Source: Theileria orientalis strain Shintoku (lineage: Eukaryota > Apicomplexa > Aconoidasida > Piroplasmida > Theileriidae). From it: DNA of 64,000 nucleotides. The DNA is taken from positions 1,716,001 through 1,780,000 of the forward strand of contig NC_025260.1 of assembly GCF_000740895.1 (NCBI RefSeq), written 5' to 3'. Shown piece after piece: positions 1 to 14,200 of the stretch. The notes beneath the pieces were generated by a model, which was not told where the DNA came from, made no database searches, and saw nothing but the letters and a program-made list of their open reading frames with translations. The position numbers were made by a program, and so were the translations under genes. Within the stretch, counting starts at the first letter, position 1, and each line of letters starts with the position of its first letter.

Positions 1-1442
1 GAAGGCACAGGTACAGCAGTTGATACTAAATTGAAATTAGGTACCACGAGGTCAGGGGACCAGGCCCAAAACCGCCCAGCAAGTGGGAGGACCAATCGTA
101 CTTCAGGCCGCTGAGGCAGTCGATCAGATTTTGGTAGCCTAGGCCGAAGTCAGCAGCTCCTTCTCGCTGGCACCGGCCTTGAGTTTTGCGATATCGTAGT
201 CGGCCCTGTGGAGCCTAGAGGGCCTGGGAAGAATAACTGAACATTGGTGTTAATGAACAAAAGGTACCGTTCACGCGGCCGAAGCCGCCAGTGGAGATGT
301 CTGCGACGTTGGAGGCCACAGGGAGGTCAGTGAGTTTAGTAATGACCGATCCAGCCAAAGCCTTACTTCTAAAAATCTGATAGGGCGACGCAAAGGAATA
401 AGCTAAGCTATTAAACGAACTAATGTAGCGGTAAACGTGAATTAATTACAAATACTAACTCGTCGCCAACTAATTCACGCATCAAAGTGATGTACATGAC
501 AATGGTAGAGCCCAGAGTCTTAATGAGTCCAACGTTATCAGGGTTGGAGGCAAGAGTGTTCAGGGAGACTAGGGCCTCCTTAGCAGTCCTAACCGATCGT
601 GATTCGCAGTAAAACAAACCTTCCTCCAACCAGCACGCGGAAATTGAGAGACATGATTTGTTTCCCTGACAACAGCATGTGCGTGATCAACATACCAGTT
701 TGTGCGATCTTATTAATGGTCTCGACGCCTAAAGTTAAGTCAAGAATGGTGATCGGAGTAAACGTACTGTTTTTAAGGCAAACCAACTTCTCCTCCTCAC
801 TTGAAAACACGGAGCAGTAGGCATTACTGAAAACGTCGGAAGAGATGAGGGACATGAGTCCTAACGTCCGCGATTATCGTAAATAAACATACCCATGTGC
901 GCCAGGGAAGATAAGCTGTCCAGCACGAACTCCTTGGGAGTGTTCATACTCGGAGGCAGAGTGTTGAACCACTCCGGGATGAAATTAAAGTCGTAGTTGT
1001 AGTCCGCAGAGTCCACGCCAAGGATGCTGTACTCGTGGTTGTTGGCCGCGAGCTCGGACATCTGCTTCATCGTACCCGTGGATCGGCCAATATCCGTAGC
1101 AATTTGCGCGTTAAACTGGTCTACCTCAGGAGAGTGAGAGTTTGTTATGCTATGCTTGCGCCGCTTAATGTGAACGTCCGAGTTCCGCAGCCGCACGTGG
1201 CCCGGTAGTCCAACAGGCCCTGAAAAATTAAAACATGATATGGGCAAGTATACTGATATCTTCAGTCCTAACAGTATGTTTAGGCACTAAAGCTAAATCA
1301 TAAGACCTTAGACATATTTATTAGTGAATGTGTAAGTAAGAAATAGTAAATCGGTACCATCTCTATGCACGTCAGCACCATTTATAGGCCGAATGGCACA
1401 AATTCTGATAATGGATATGGCGATTACGATACAAACATTCAT
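1..1442 (-). CDS. Predicted secreted protein, unrecognised, 3' end unresolved
   Basis: Multi-exon gene read on the minus strand. The proposed first exon starts at ATG 1442 with a hydrophobic signal-like N-terminus (MNVCIVIAISIIRICAI), then a donor at GATG|gtaccg that joins in phase to the exon starting near 1222. Later exons are joined by short introns of 32, 31, about 39 and about 35 bases (the first at about 860-891). The chain is roughly 330 residues, mostly helical, with a basic patch near the N-terminus and a few cysteines. No family was recognised; a rhoptry or other secretory role is only a guess. The 3' end has three possible readings: a stop at 139-141, a stop at 26-28 after a further 35-base intron, or continuation off the left edge through a 19-22 base intron. 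It is divergent from the secreted-protein gene at 1614. Confidence 0.6.
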
Positions 1443-1613
1443 TATACATTTTACGAATTTATTTACACTGATTTGTAGTGAAATGTGTGGACGAAAAGGC
1501 CATTGTCAACCAGCCAGGTGAACACCACACAGTGCAGTTGATGTTGTATTCACTTGCCTAAACTTAACTCATAAAACCATGAAGCGTGTACTATAGTATT
1601 CTTCTAAAGTTTA

Positions 1614-2722
1614 ATGCTTGTAAACCATGTTGTTCTCATCGCGCTGGCCGCGAACATCGCAAGTTTCACAGAGTGCACTTACACTGTGACTGACAGCAAA
1701 GATTCAAACCTAATCGTGGGAAGCATCGGCTTCAAGCGGCTCTCAGAGATCACTGAGCTCTGTGAAGCCAACGACGACTTCTTGTTCAGGACAAAGGACG
1801 TACAGCTTCGCATGAATTCGGATAAGTTCGAGTGTCTGTCGAAGATCAGGTTCAACGGCGCCCTCAAGACGACGACCTTGACGTCCCTATCGGTCAAGCA
1901 ATGGTACATTGTTGTGTATATAGCTGATTCAACTGTTAGGACCCTATGGGAAGTGGACAGGTTCAACCCCAAGGATAAAGTTAACTGGATTCCAGATGTA
2001 GGCTCTTACCATCAGTTCTGTCGCACACCAACTCTCTAACTCACCAATGTTCAGAAAATCAGCTCATGCGGCAACTCTGGCGACTCGTTTCTCGGTGGAC
2101 CATGGTATGCTGACTTTTTTAAAATAAATTCTGTGTAGCTACCTTGCGGCTGGCAGTGTGAAGCGGTTCTATAACAACCTGCCCACTCACACTGAAATAA
2201 AAATTACTGGGCGGGTTCACTTCTTTGACGAGTGGAACGGTATTTTCAATGCCCACATCAGTCATTTAGGCGAGTCTGTGCTGCTCAAGGTCAACGACAG
2301 TGTGCTTTGGAGCGGTAGGTGCCAAGTCCTCCATCATTTTCAGAGTCCCACAACTGGTGTCCCAGCGTCACCGACTCCGTTTGCAGGAGGTTTGGAGTAG
2401 ACGTTTGCGGCACAGAGTACCCGGATCGCCTATCGGTAAGTAACCAATTCACAACAACCTATTTATTTGCGGATCAACCACGCCACCAACTTATTTACTG
2501 TAAATCGACCACGCTGCCAACTTATTAATTTGCAAATCGACCATGGGACAAATCATTTACTCATGTATCCACTGATGATCACTAATTTAGGTCAACTTTG
2601 ATGTGTCAATGCTACATGACTCGGGCTCTCTCGTCGTCGAGTTCTCGAGCAGCCTGGACTCCAAAACTCAGGCCTGCGAGGTCTCTTGGGGAATTGATGA
2701 TATAGCTTTACATGTACGATAG
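1614..2722 (+). CDS. Secreted protein with beta-rich extracellular domain (SWGIDD family)
   Basis: Signal peptide at the start (MLVNHVVLIALAANIASFTEC), then about 125 residues without a recognised domain, then a C-terminal module assembled from four short exons: CGNSGDSFLGGPW, a strand with HFFDEWNG, a strand with LKVNDSVLWSG, a Cys-rich exon and the ending ACEVSWGIDDIALHVR. This pattern (serine/glycine-rich opening, FxDxWNG, VLW and a terminal SWGIDD motif) is one I associate with extracellular jelly-roll-like modules of alveolate surface proteins; that is from memory, not a search. Introns are at about 1998-2050, 2104-2140, 2314-2342 and 2438-2592, all GT...AG and phase-consistent. Paired cysteines suggest disulphides. 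Likely secreted or surface-exposed; ligand unknown. Confidence 0.72.
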
Positions 2723-2892
2723 GCTCATGAGGTCGTCGGGAGCCACTCCTTCCAAGTTCCTAATTTATGTAAAATTAACCTTTTGTGCCTTTACTGCTGT
2801 TGACACTAGCAACATAACAATGGCCACAATGGTTTCCATAAGCTGCGCTCTAGTCTATCTAGTTAACTGTATCAGTGTTCATAAGCTAATCG

Positions 2893-5800
2893 TTACTTCA
2901 ACTTCGGATCCGCCCCCGCTTCAATCAGATACTTAACCACCTCGTCCTCCTGTGATTCAATTGCCACGTGGAGAGGCGTGTCGCCATTATCATCAACGCA
3001 GTTGACACTCGCTCCTGAATCGTTAATCATCAGTTGGTGCAATTAACGGAACAGCTAAAGTAACTCGCGGATAAACCAGTGCTTACCGTGTCCAATGAGG
3101 CACTTGACCATATCGAGGTTCCCTCTGAATATCTTACACGCGTCGCCAACGTACCTGTCCGCCGCCAAATGCAGAGCCGTCAGCCCCTCCGGACTCCTCA
3201 CTGCAACCAAGTTCGGGTTCCCTGGATCGATTTAACAGAAACGTTTTAAGACTTACTAGACAGATACTGGACCACTCTTCCACATTCCCCCTCCACGACC
3301 AGGTCGAAGAAATCGTCGTGTTCGAAGCTAACAAACGTTTATTCGCTCTCAACTCACTTCTCCGTGCTTTCAACCACAAATCCGCTCGTGTGTATGGTCG
3401 AGTTCTAATTTTATATTTATGGACTCAGCAAACTCACTGTTTCCATGTCGCCGTTACTGTCTCCCAGCAGTTTCTCCGCCAGGTTTATGTACTTTATCAT
3501 CGCGTCTTTCCTTGACAGCCCCTTCATATTCAGCCAAGACTCTCTAAATGTTCATATAATTCTCAATTGCTGCAATGTGTCACGTTTAAAAGGAATTTTA
3601 TGCTCTTATATCCAAGTTACCTTTTAAGTATTTGTTCTTCCGAGAATAACATTTCATTTTCATTCTTACAGTCTCCAAACTTGGCCTGTTTGAACAATCC
3701 TAAATAAGGCATTAGAATCTGTGCTAATTTCTTTCGTGTAATTGGCTCTAACCGTAGAAGGCGAGGAACTCCTCCTCGGTGAGTGCTCCCTGGTTTCGGG
3801 ACGTTGCGACTCTCACACAGCAGTCATTAAATTCCTTTATCGGCACCGACCCGAACTGCAAATACAGCAAAAATGAGTCAACCGTGTCACAAATACAGGT
3901 TCTCAGTGCGTACAATGCCATAATGATGGGTGAGGCGCTGATATAGACCAAAAACAAAGTTATCAATAAAATAAAGGCTAACAATACTGTACAAAATTAA
4001 GGAGGCAATTTGTTTAAAATTTTCGAATAAAATCTACTGATTATTCTTTATTCGTGGAATCCGGGGCTGACACTTTCTTCATTAGTGAAACTGCCAATTG
4101 CTCAACTTGGTGTCGCTTGTACTAAACGTTCATTATTTCTCTGATTTTTCTGGACTTACCACGACCGAGTAGTAGTAGTTGTGGTTGTATCCGCACAGTA
4201 TGGCTAGGAGTGCTGCGGCGTTGTAGTAGTAGCTCATTATCATGTTTCTGAAACACACATCAGTCACGCAAGGAGTAAACTTACAAGGTCCCTATGTCAG
4301 CATTCCTATTCTCCATTTTCGTGGCCTCCTGGTCTATCCCTGCCAAATTAGTCAAGATGTCTGCCAGCTCCTCGTGCATAAAGGCCACAAGGTACAGCGG
4401 CCCCGAAACAACCTTGAAATAAATTAAATTCCCAGCCTTACCTTGTCCACGTAGTGCAGCCTCAGCAGCAGGTACAGCTTTGCTTGTTCCAGGTTCCCGT
4501 TTTCCTTGTAGTACTCATACATCATGGTCTCGAGCTGGTAGAGTGACCAGTGCTGCCTGAACACGTTTTTCGCGTGGTCGTACACTTGGAACATGTCCAT
4601 CAAATCACTCTTGTCTATCTCATCTATTCTGAACATGTACGCTCTTTCCAGTTCTATGTACTCGTTCGTTTCCGTTTCCGTGAACTTGTACTTACACATT
4701 TCGCACTCCGTGCTTGTGTGTTTGTCTGTGTAGCTGTCGTATCTCAGGAATATTGTTCCGTAGTGGCAGTATTTACACAGAAATCCTCTCGACAGGTCCA
4801 CTGGAAGAGAGCAACGATCGCACGTGCAAAAGAAATGCCAGTTTTGCAAGAGAGTCCTCCTTTCTGCGATTCATAAGATTAGTCGGATCAATTACCATAG
4901 TCAATACTCCAACTTTTAACTTATCAGTGAACACACTAGCGTCTAGCAAATATCATACTTATATCTATTAAGTAACTCGTTTAAGCTCACATCCACTTTT
5001 TAGCTAATTATTGCCGCATAGACTCATATTTATTAATTCTCAAACTTACTGAAAGTTGGAGACAGTAGGTCCGATTCGCCCAGATATGAAATCGTTATTT
5101 CGTCTCCGGGTATCAGTTTCTTTCTGGCCCTTAAAACAAAATTTTCATCATCTGTGTGATGCCAACAGCATGATGGGTTGCAGCTATGTGCGAGGTACGA
5201 TATTTCTGTTTATTTTTAAGGTGTGGGTTCACTTACTATCATATATTACTAGTCCGTCCGGGTCTGAGCTTCTTCCGAACGCGTTTAGTGGCCACACTTG
5301 CAGGTACAGCTGATACACTTCCGGACTTATTTGCACCCCGTTATAATAATAGTTTCCGTCTACTATTGTACATATTGAGCCTAGGACCCTGTACACATCT
5401 GCAGATACCTCCTGATTCGGGTCTACCAATCGATAATAAATGCTACCAAACTTACGTTCTACCCATTTGTTTGCCATGATCTTGTTTGATTCGTCCGTTC
5501 CTTCAATTATACTCAACAAGGCTGCCTTATGCCACAGCGGCGGTAATGTAAAGGCCGATTCCTGATTCAGACTCGTTAGTTTCTCCCATAAATCAGGCCT
5601 GGACGACGGCAAAATCATGAACAGTGGAGATTCTGCAAATATGAGTGATCCTGGCTCAAATTCCTTTCTAACAAAGAGGCATCCTACGAATTAATACGAA
5701 TAAACGCCTAAAAACTTACTTCCTTTCCCAGGCACTTCTGACACCTCAACCACAGAATCTATTGTTTTTTTGCTAAACGTGGCTAGATTTGAGGAGTATT

Positions 5801-5903
5801 TAGGGGACTCGTGGTCTGAACTACTCGAGCATTCCTCACTTCCATATGAATCCACAGTTGAGATGGAATGTGTATAAGAATCTGGGTTGCGATATTCAAA
5901 CAT
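2893..5903 (-). CDS. SET domain protein (SMYD-like) with C-terminal ankyrin repeats
   Basis: Predicted lysine methyltransferase. Start chosen at ATG 5903. Residues just downstream of an acidic/serine N-terminus give the SET opening (VPGKGSKFLG). The SET core follows in exons near 5618-5040: the cofactor-binding signature AHSCNPSCCW and LIPGDEITISYL, which match the NHSCxPN and GEEIxxxY blocks of SET proteins. A cysteine cluster after it (FFCTCDRCSLPV...CKYC...CEMC, exon 4849-4430) corresponds to the post-SET zinc site of SMYD proteins, followed by a helical TPR-like segment. Exons at 3255-2893 encode ankyrin repeats (GLTALHLAA, GDTPLHVAIE). At least nine short introns. The SET plus ankyrin arrangement may target the enzyme to a protein partner; the substrate cannot be deduced. 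Confidence 0.75.
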
Positions 5904-6625
5904 TTGCAATCAAACATATTAATACATAATGATACAATAAACTCATGTAAACGTACACAAAATATAAACTGAATTATGTATATTAGGGTATAAAACAAAT
6001 GAGTACATATTATGGTGAAAAAAGGAAAAAATATACAAAAGTGGGTCAAACAAACGCAAATAATTAAATAATAACGGAAAGTAATTTAATTAATGGGCTT
6101 GAGTGTTCCTTGAGGAAATTGAAAATATCATTTCAAGTCCCAATTTATACTTAGGATCATATGGGAGGTAAACAGTAATAAATACTTATCTTTACCAAAT
6201 GACACGAATTGTACCATTTAAAAGAGAAGAATCTCAATTTGGTGTGTACGTTAAAAACAAATCAACATATATAAGTTGAACATCTGCTTGAAAGAATATA
6301 TTAAAACCATATTCCCTGATATCTAATGTGATAACCTCCATATTTACACAATTGATTTTAATTAAATTTGTTAAATACAAACACTTAACAGTATATTTCT
6401 ATATATAATTGATATGGAATCTTCCCCATCTGAAGATAGTTACTCAAATGTTTACCCTTTTATAAATACATTTAAACTTTGGCAAATTTAGCATGGCTTT
6501 GTAAAATATTTTCATACATTAGAATAAATTTAAATATATTCACAGGAGCTTGGATAAGGTTCTGTAGCTCGATCCGAATAGAAATTTACATTACTTTTGT
6601 ATAAAATAACAATATTTTAGTAGAT
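5904..6625. other. Intergenic, divergent promoters
   Basis: AT-rich stretch between the starts of the SET/ankyrin gene and NOP56. Contains homopolymer A/T runs and short TATA-like tracts but no coding exon or RNA that I can support. It must hold both promoters. Confidence 0.6.
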
Positions 6626-8353
6626 ATGACGAAAACGTATTTATTGTTTGAGACGGCCGCAGGTTATGGCCTATACCAGGTGGACAAATGGGACCAGATA
6701 GGCACAGATATATCCATCGACGAGTTGATGGCAAATGAGGAGCGATTCTCAGGAACTGTTAAGTTTAAAGCGTTCCAGCCGTTTAAAACGTCAAAGGAGG
6801 CGCTGGAAAACATGAGAAGTATCATAGATGGGGAAGTGACGGTGCTGCTGTCGTCGTTCCTGAGCCAGAACCTGCCGCCGAACGACCACGCGCTGGCAAT
6901 CGTGGACGTTTCACTGGCGAAGAGCCTATCGCAAAAGGGATTTAAAGTAGTCTACGACTCAAACGTGCTCGAGCTGGTTCGAGGCTGCAGAATGTACGAG
7001 TCGAAGAGACTGACAAAGCTGGCCTCAGGAGGAACGACATTCGACATGAACAACTTCCAAGTGGGCCTGGGGCACAGCTACAGCAGAAGTAAGCTGAAGT
7101 TCGACCCGGCGAAGCAAGATAAGCCGATAATCAACTCAGTATCGCTGTTGGACACCCTTACCAAAAACTTGAACTCGTTCGCAATGAGAGTGAGAGAGTG
7201 GTACGGATGGCACTTCCCAGAGCTGACAAAACTGGTGCCCGACAACAAGGAGTTCTGCGAAGCAGTGAGACTGATAAAGAAGAAGGAAGAGTACGACTTC
7301 GACGACGAGGAGAAAATGGGAGCACTGCTGGAGCTGCTGGGAGAGGAGGTGGCGACGAGCGTGAAGAAGGCAGCAAGACACTCAATAGGACAGGAGCTGG
7401 CGGACCTGGACCTGAAGAACATACTCAACTTCGCAGACAACGTGATAAGGCTGGACGAAATGAGGACGAAGCTGAGCAGTTACCTGAACGACAAGGTGTC
7501 GACAGTGGCGCCGAACCTGAACACAGTGGTGGGCTCACTGCTCTCAGGAAGACTCATAAGCCACGCAGGCTCCCTGGTGAACCTGGCGAAGGCGCCAGCA
7601 AGCACAATACAGATCCTGGGAGCAGAAAAGGCGCTGTTTAGAGCACTGAAGTCGAGGTCGAACACGCCGAAATACGGGCTTCTGTACCAGTCGACGTTCA
7701 TAGGAAAGGCGAACAACAAGCACAAGGGAAAAGCAGCAAGGTACCTGGCGAACAAGTGCGCACTGGCAGCAAGGCTGGACTACTTCTGCGACGTCAACTC
7801 AGACGTGTACGGAAAGAAAATGTCGGAACAGCTGGGAAAGAGAATGGAGTACCTGCTAGGAGGACCGCACCACGACAAAAACATCAACGTGATGAAGCAG
7901 GCACACGAGGAGTACAAGGAGCTGGCAAAATTGGCAAAACTAAATGAAGCGGAAAAGAAAGAGGAACTGAATAAAAATGTAGATTCGAGTGAAGCTGAGA
8001 CAGCTACCTCAGAAAGTAAGCCTAAGAAAAAGAGTAAGGCCAAGAGCAAGAGTAAGCCTGATTCTGAGAACAAAGACGAAACGGCAGTAACGGCAGACTC
8101 CCAGGAGAAGAAAAAGAAGCGCCCAGAAAAGCCAGTGAAGGAAAAGAAGGCAATTAAAGAATTGGAAGAAAAGGACGAAAAAAACGAAGAACAAACTACA
8201 GAAAGTACACAGAAGTCGGAAGCGGAGGAGGCAGAGAAGCCGAAGAAGAAGGAAGGCGGAAAACGCAAGTCTCCCAAGGACGCAGAAGGCTTAGAAACAG
8301 AAAACAAGTCGCAAAGTAAAAAAAAGAAGAAGAAGGAAGAAAGTGAAAATTAG
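6626..8353 (+). CDS. NOP56: NOP56, core protein of box C/D snoRNPs
   Basis: Intronless, 575 residues. Part of the box C/D small nucleolar RNP (with NOP58, fibrillarin and 15.5K) that guides rRNA 2'-O-methylation in the nucleolus. The NOP5 N-terminal domain starts with YLLFETAAGYGLYQV, the coiled-coil region follows, and the Nop RNA-binding domain is very well conserved: VGLGHSYSRSKLKF, MRVREWYGWHFPEL, VAPNLNTVVGSLLSGRLISH, AGSLVNLAKAPASTIQILG, EKALFRALK. The segment GLLYQSTFIGKANNKHKGKAARYLA resembles NOP56 more than NOP58, as does the N-terminal AFQPFK...ALENM block. The C-terminal 130 residues are a lysine/glutamate-rich KKE/KKK tail typical of NOP56/58. Highly expressed-type codon use in the body. 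Confidence 0.95.
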   Translation: MTKTYLLFETAAGYGLYQVDKWDQIGTDISIDELMANEERFSGTVKFKAFQPFKTSKEALENMRSIIDGEVTVLLSSFLSQNLPPNDHALAIVDVSLAKSLSQKGFKVVYDSNVLELVRGCRMYESKRLTKLASGGTTFDMNNFQVGLGHSYSRSKLKFDPAKQDKPIINSVSLLDTLTKNLNSFAMRVREWYGWHFPELTKLVPDNKEFCEAVRLIKKKEEYDFDDEEKMGALLELLGEEVATSVKKAARHSIGQELADLDLKNILNFADNVIRLDEMRTKLSSYLNDKVSTVAPNLNTVVGSLLSGRLISHAGSLVNLAKAPASTIQILGAEKALFRALKSRSNTPKYGLLYQSTFIGKANNKHKGKAARYLANKCALAARLDYFCDVNSDVYGKKMSEQLGKRMEYLLGGPHHDKNINVMKQAHEEYKELAKLAKLNEAEKKEELNKNVDSSEAETATSESKPKKKSKAKSKSKPDSENKDETAVTADSQEKKKKRPEKPVKEKKAIKELEEKDEKNEEQTTESTQKSEAEEAEKPKKKEGGKRKSPKDAEGLETENKSQSKKKKKKEESEN

Positions 8354-8454
8354 AGTGCAACCGAGTATCAATTTATTACATTTACATTCATACACACAAT
8401 TGTAAATTAGTAAATTAGTTTAAAATAAATCCACAGGCAGTTTTGTATAATAAA

Positions 8455-9034
8455 ATGGAGAGTGATTTGTACTTTGAGCGCCTGTGCAACGATGTATACG
8501 GGTATTACGGAATGCTGCGAAACGTGGACCCAAAAAAGCACGCATTGGTGATGCTGAGGTCCATGGGCGAGTTTTGGACGGAGAGAGACCTGGAAAAGGC
8601 CTTTTCAGAGAGGCCGGAAGGACAGAAGTTTTTAAACTTCACGGAATTCAGAAGACTGGCGAAGTCGAAGTGGTACGAGCCGGCGGGCGGAGATCAGCTG
8701 GTAAGTTAAGCACACATTCACGCCCTGGTTTCAGGAAGGTGGAGCCCAGAACGATGACGGCTACGGAAACGAGATATTCATGCACCCCGAGGACGTGAGC
8801 AGGTTCAAAGGCGCCTTTGACAGGGTGTCGGAGTTCTACACGGGCGCCCGGGGCCCGAACAGGACGCTACCCCTGGAGGTGCTCCACAACATGATGACGA
8901 ACCAGGAGCAGCCGATGCCGAAGCCCGTGGCAAGCTACTTCATGTCGAAGCTGAATGTGTACAACAACGAGGTGACCGCGAGGTCGCTGCTGTGCCTACT
9001 GGCCAAGAGGGAGGCTGTCCACAACGTTATGTAA
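8455..9034 (+). CDS. Small protein, possible divergent EF-hand
   Basis: Two exons joined by an intron at about 8701-8734 (gtaagt...tttcag), giving about 180 residues. Start is ATG 8455, 102 bases after the NOP56 stop on the same strand. Helical throughout; the segment TERDLEKAFSERPEG...LNFTEFRRLAKSKWYEP looks like a degenerate EF-hand pair (helix, short loop, NFTEF), and the C-terminal half (LPLEVLHNMM...MPKPVASYFMSKLN) has light-chain-like spacing. No canonical calcium-binding loop is visible, so calcium binding is doubtful. A myosin light chain-like role is one possibility only. Confidence 0.7.
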
Positions 9035-9048
9035 AGCATGGATTTAAA

Positions 9049-9130
9049 CCACAAACACCAGTAGACCGACATTAGCACACAAACACCAGTAGGCCGGTAT
9101 TAAACAACCAACACCGGTACAGACACCGAC
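9049..9130. repeat. Degenerate CAAACACCAGTAG repeat
   Basis: Imperfect tandem copies of a roughly 28-base unit containing acaaacaccagtag...ccg between the convergent ends of the small EF-hand-like gene and the MYST gene. Confidence 0.6.
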
Positions 9131-9308
9131 ACACACTCTGCTTTAAGATTTAAGTGTGATCAGGATTACCTTGACACACACATTTCAATGATCATTGACA
9201 ACGCGTCAACACTGACCTAATGTACTTCACACCTTGCAACACGTACACAGAAAACATCTGCTTAGTAAATGCGTACATACAACACTGGTGGAAGTATATT
9301 ATGTGCGA

Positions 9309-11107
<1,799 letters not shown>

Positions 11108-11211
11108 CTCCGGGACTCTAGGCTCCTCGGCTCCTTTTTGGGCCTTTACAGTAAATTTTAATTATGTAGGTGTGTATATGTGCTGATTAAATTAAGTTTT
11201 CCTCGTCTTCG

Positions 11212-14200
11212 CTACTCATCTTGTGCGCCTGCACTATTTGTCAACAAAGATAGCAGCTCTTTGGAATCGACGCTCCGAATGTTACGATACTTTACAGTTT
11301 TGAACCCGTTTGATATGTTTTCCGCCTGTTTCAAAGATGTGTGTGTATTTAGCCTTTTCTTACTTCTGCTTTCGGGGCGATGCACGCCAGCGTCTTCGGG
11401 GGACCCTCGAAATCCAGCAGTTGCTTGAAGTACTTCGCAAACACTTCTCTGATCTTCTCGTTTTCCAGTTCCTGAATCTAGAATCGCTGTACATCTGCCC
11501 TTTACCTGCACTGCTGAGTGTTTGTTGAAATCGACATCCGTTTCCCTCAGTGCGTTCGTGTACGTCTCTTGGCTATAATCCGCCAGACTCTCCTCGTTGC
11601 TACAGATCGAATCAGTTTATCTTCCGTTTATACAACATCCAATGCTCTACCAACCTTCAGACTAAGCTCACTCACCTCAGTATTCTGTATATTAAACTTG
11701 ACTTTGCTGCCAACATCTCCTGGTCGATATCCACGTTTGGATCTAAACACTTGAGTATTGACTCCTTCGTCACTCTCAGTGCCTATGCATTACCATAAAC
11801 TCCTCCATTTAACTTTTTATCTACTATATCATCAACTGTCAGTGATAAATATCTAGACGACATGCTTCAGTGCTGAAATACTCATCATACTCACATTTAT
11901 TAAATCCGTTGCTTCTGTTATCACGAACTGTATTTCTCCCTGGGATGCCAAATACGACACTCTATGATGGTACGCATAACCTCCTCCCCTGATTGCTCTA
12001 TACAACGGCCCTAAATATTTCTGTTATCACTCTTAATATTACTATTATTAGTCATGTTGATAGTAGTAGTACTTTTAGTAGTAATGGTGGTAGTAGTAGT
12101 ACAGTTAGTAGTATTGATGGTAGTATTAAAACCAGTGGTAGTAGTAACAGTACTATTATTAGTAATATTTTTAGAAGTAGTAGTACCAGCAGTAAGAGTA
12201 CCGTGGTAGTAAAACTGGTAATAGCGATAGTTTTGACTAACTAGTTGTAATTAATCCCTAATTCTTCGATTCATATTATGCGTGTGAATGTGTAAATATG
12301 CACACTTATTTCCACACACACATATTTATGTAAACACACCTTCTGTCATTGTCAAATATTCACATGACGTCAGTATTGTAAAGTATTCCGGGTGATTGTA
12401 TCCATAAGGTGCTGGAATTGACACGCACATGTGCGATACATCTGTTGACGCCAACGACGATAGGTACCCCGTCGACTCCTTCAACTGCCTATCTCTGCCG
12501 TATTCAAACCCTAAGTATTCTCTTAAAACTTGACTGTCGCTCCTTTCTGCTTTAGTCGTACTTGGCTGCCCCTTAACATTGCTTGAGTCCACTTTTCCTT
12601 CATAACCCAAGTCCACCCAGAACTGTGGCCAATCTCCCTTCAGCTTATCCAAATCTGCTGTTAAGTGCACTGACATGTTTTCCACGTTAAACACTTTCCT
12701 GTGCAACTTATTCAGTTTATCCTCCAGGTCACCTGGACCCTTCGTATCCGACATTGTCTCCTTCAACAGCTTATCCTGCTGTCCTAGACTACACAGGTGC
12801 CTTATACTTTTACTGTCAACCCTATTAACATTCATTAATATTGCTAATCATTCTTCCTTTAAACTTTATACTTGCACTAACTTTACTATCTACTTATCTA
12901 ACCTAATCAATCTCGTTTTTTTCTATATACTGGCAATAACTTTATTATCTACTCATCTGTGCTACCTAACTGTCAACATACTTCAAATAATTGTTCAACT
13001 GCTTCATCATTGTTTTCGGCGACCTTTTCTTCTTCGAGAACGAGTTTAGCAGCGACTTTGCGTGCTTCGTCAGGATCGTTCTGTCGTACTTAATTCTGTG
13101 CAGCACGTTGTGCAATATTTCCAGCAACTTGCTGTAGTTGTCAGCTGCGCACGTGAAGTAGAGCGTCAACAGCTCCGAGTATGCATCTGGCAGCAGTGCT
13201 GAACTCGACAGTCCCAGGTTACACCCGTACGAAGTCGTGTTCTCCATGAGCGTGCTTATAAACTCCTCCGACCTCACCAACTTGTCTCCGAAGTACACAT
13301 TTGACTCAAAAAGCAGCACACACAGCATAAAGAGCAGTTTTTTTTCCTCTTCGGTCAGTTCCAGCTTACACGTCGAGAACACCATGTATATTCTCACGAA
13401 ATCAGTCGGAATGTTGTTCACTTGTATTGGATACTTGACTCTCTCCAACTGACTTCTGAACCTTTCCAGTTCCTCTCTTCTCCTCCTTTTGCTACCAGTA
13501 TCACTTGTACCATGTTCTCCTGACTCTATTTTTTTGGTACCACTACCAGCACCATCAGAAAAAGATTTGGGCGTACCAGTACCATCATCACTAACATTCT
13601 TCGTATGCTTAAAATTCCTATACAGTGGGTATGTTGGCAATTCTATCTTCCTGCTATCGCACTGACTATACTGCTTCACGATCTCCTTCGGGGGACCTCC
13701 CTTATTTTTCTTCAAATCTTCTTCCACCAGGGCCTTATTTTTCTTCAACTGGTCTATTCCGTACTTTTTAATTTGATTTTCCATCAACTTCCTCTCCTCT
13801 TCCTGTATTTCTTTTGCTCTTTCCACGCTCGGTATACACTTTACTGATACTGATGGTGGCTCTATAAAGTATCTATGCAGTATTTTTTTCCAGTAATCTT
13901 CATCCTTCTCCAGCAGACTCTCCACTATTTCATAATCCACTATTATTTGTTCCAACTGTTCTGGACGTTCTCCGTATATTACGTATCCTATCAGATTGTC
14001 TATCAGAGTCTCGTGTGCACACGTTTCTATTTGCCTCAGGTAGTTGTAGTGTCCTCTTCTTATCAGCATCCTCATTCTTTCCATGTCCAACTTATTTTCA
14101 TAAACTTTCGACAGCTCCGACCTCAATCTTTCTTCTACTTCCTCCATTTTATCTTTTTCCCCTTCAACTTTGCTTTCTTTACCTCCACTACCTTCCTCAT

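Noticed and set aside
7780..8307. Minus-strand Phe/Ser-rich frame
   Set aside because: Antisense of the NOP56 KKE tail (poly-K codons read as poly-F).
11993..12244. Plus-strand Ser/Thr-rich frame
   Set aside because: Produced by TAG-type repeats in an intron of the M16C gene.
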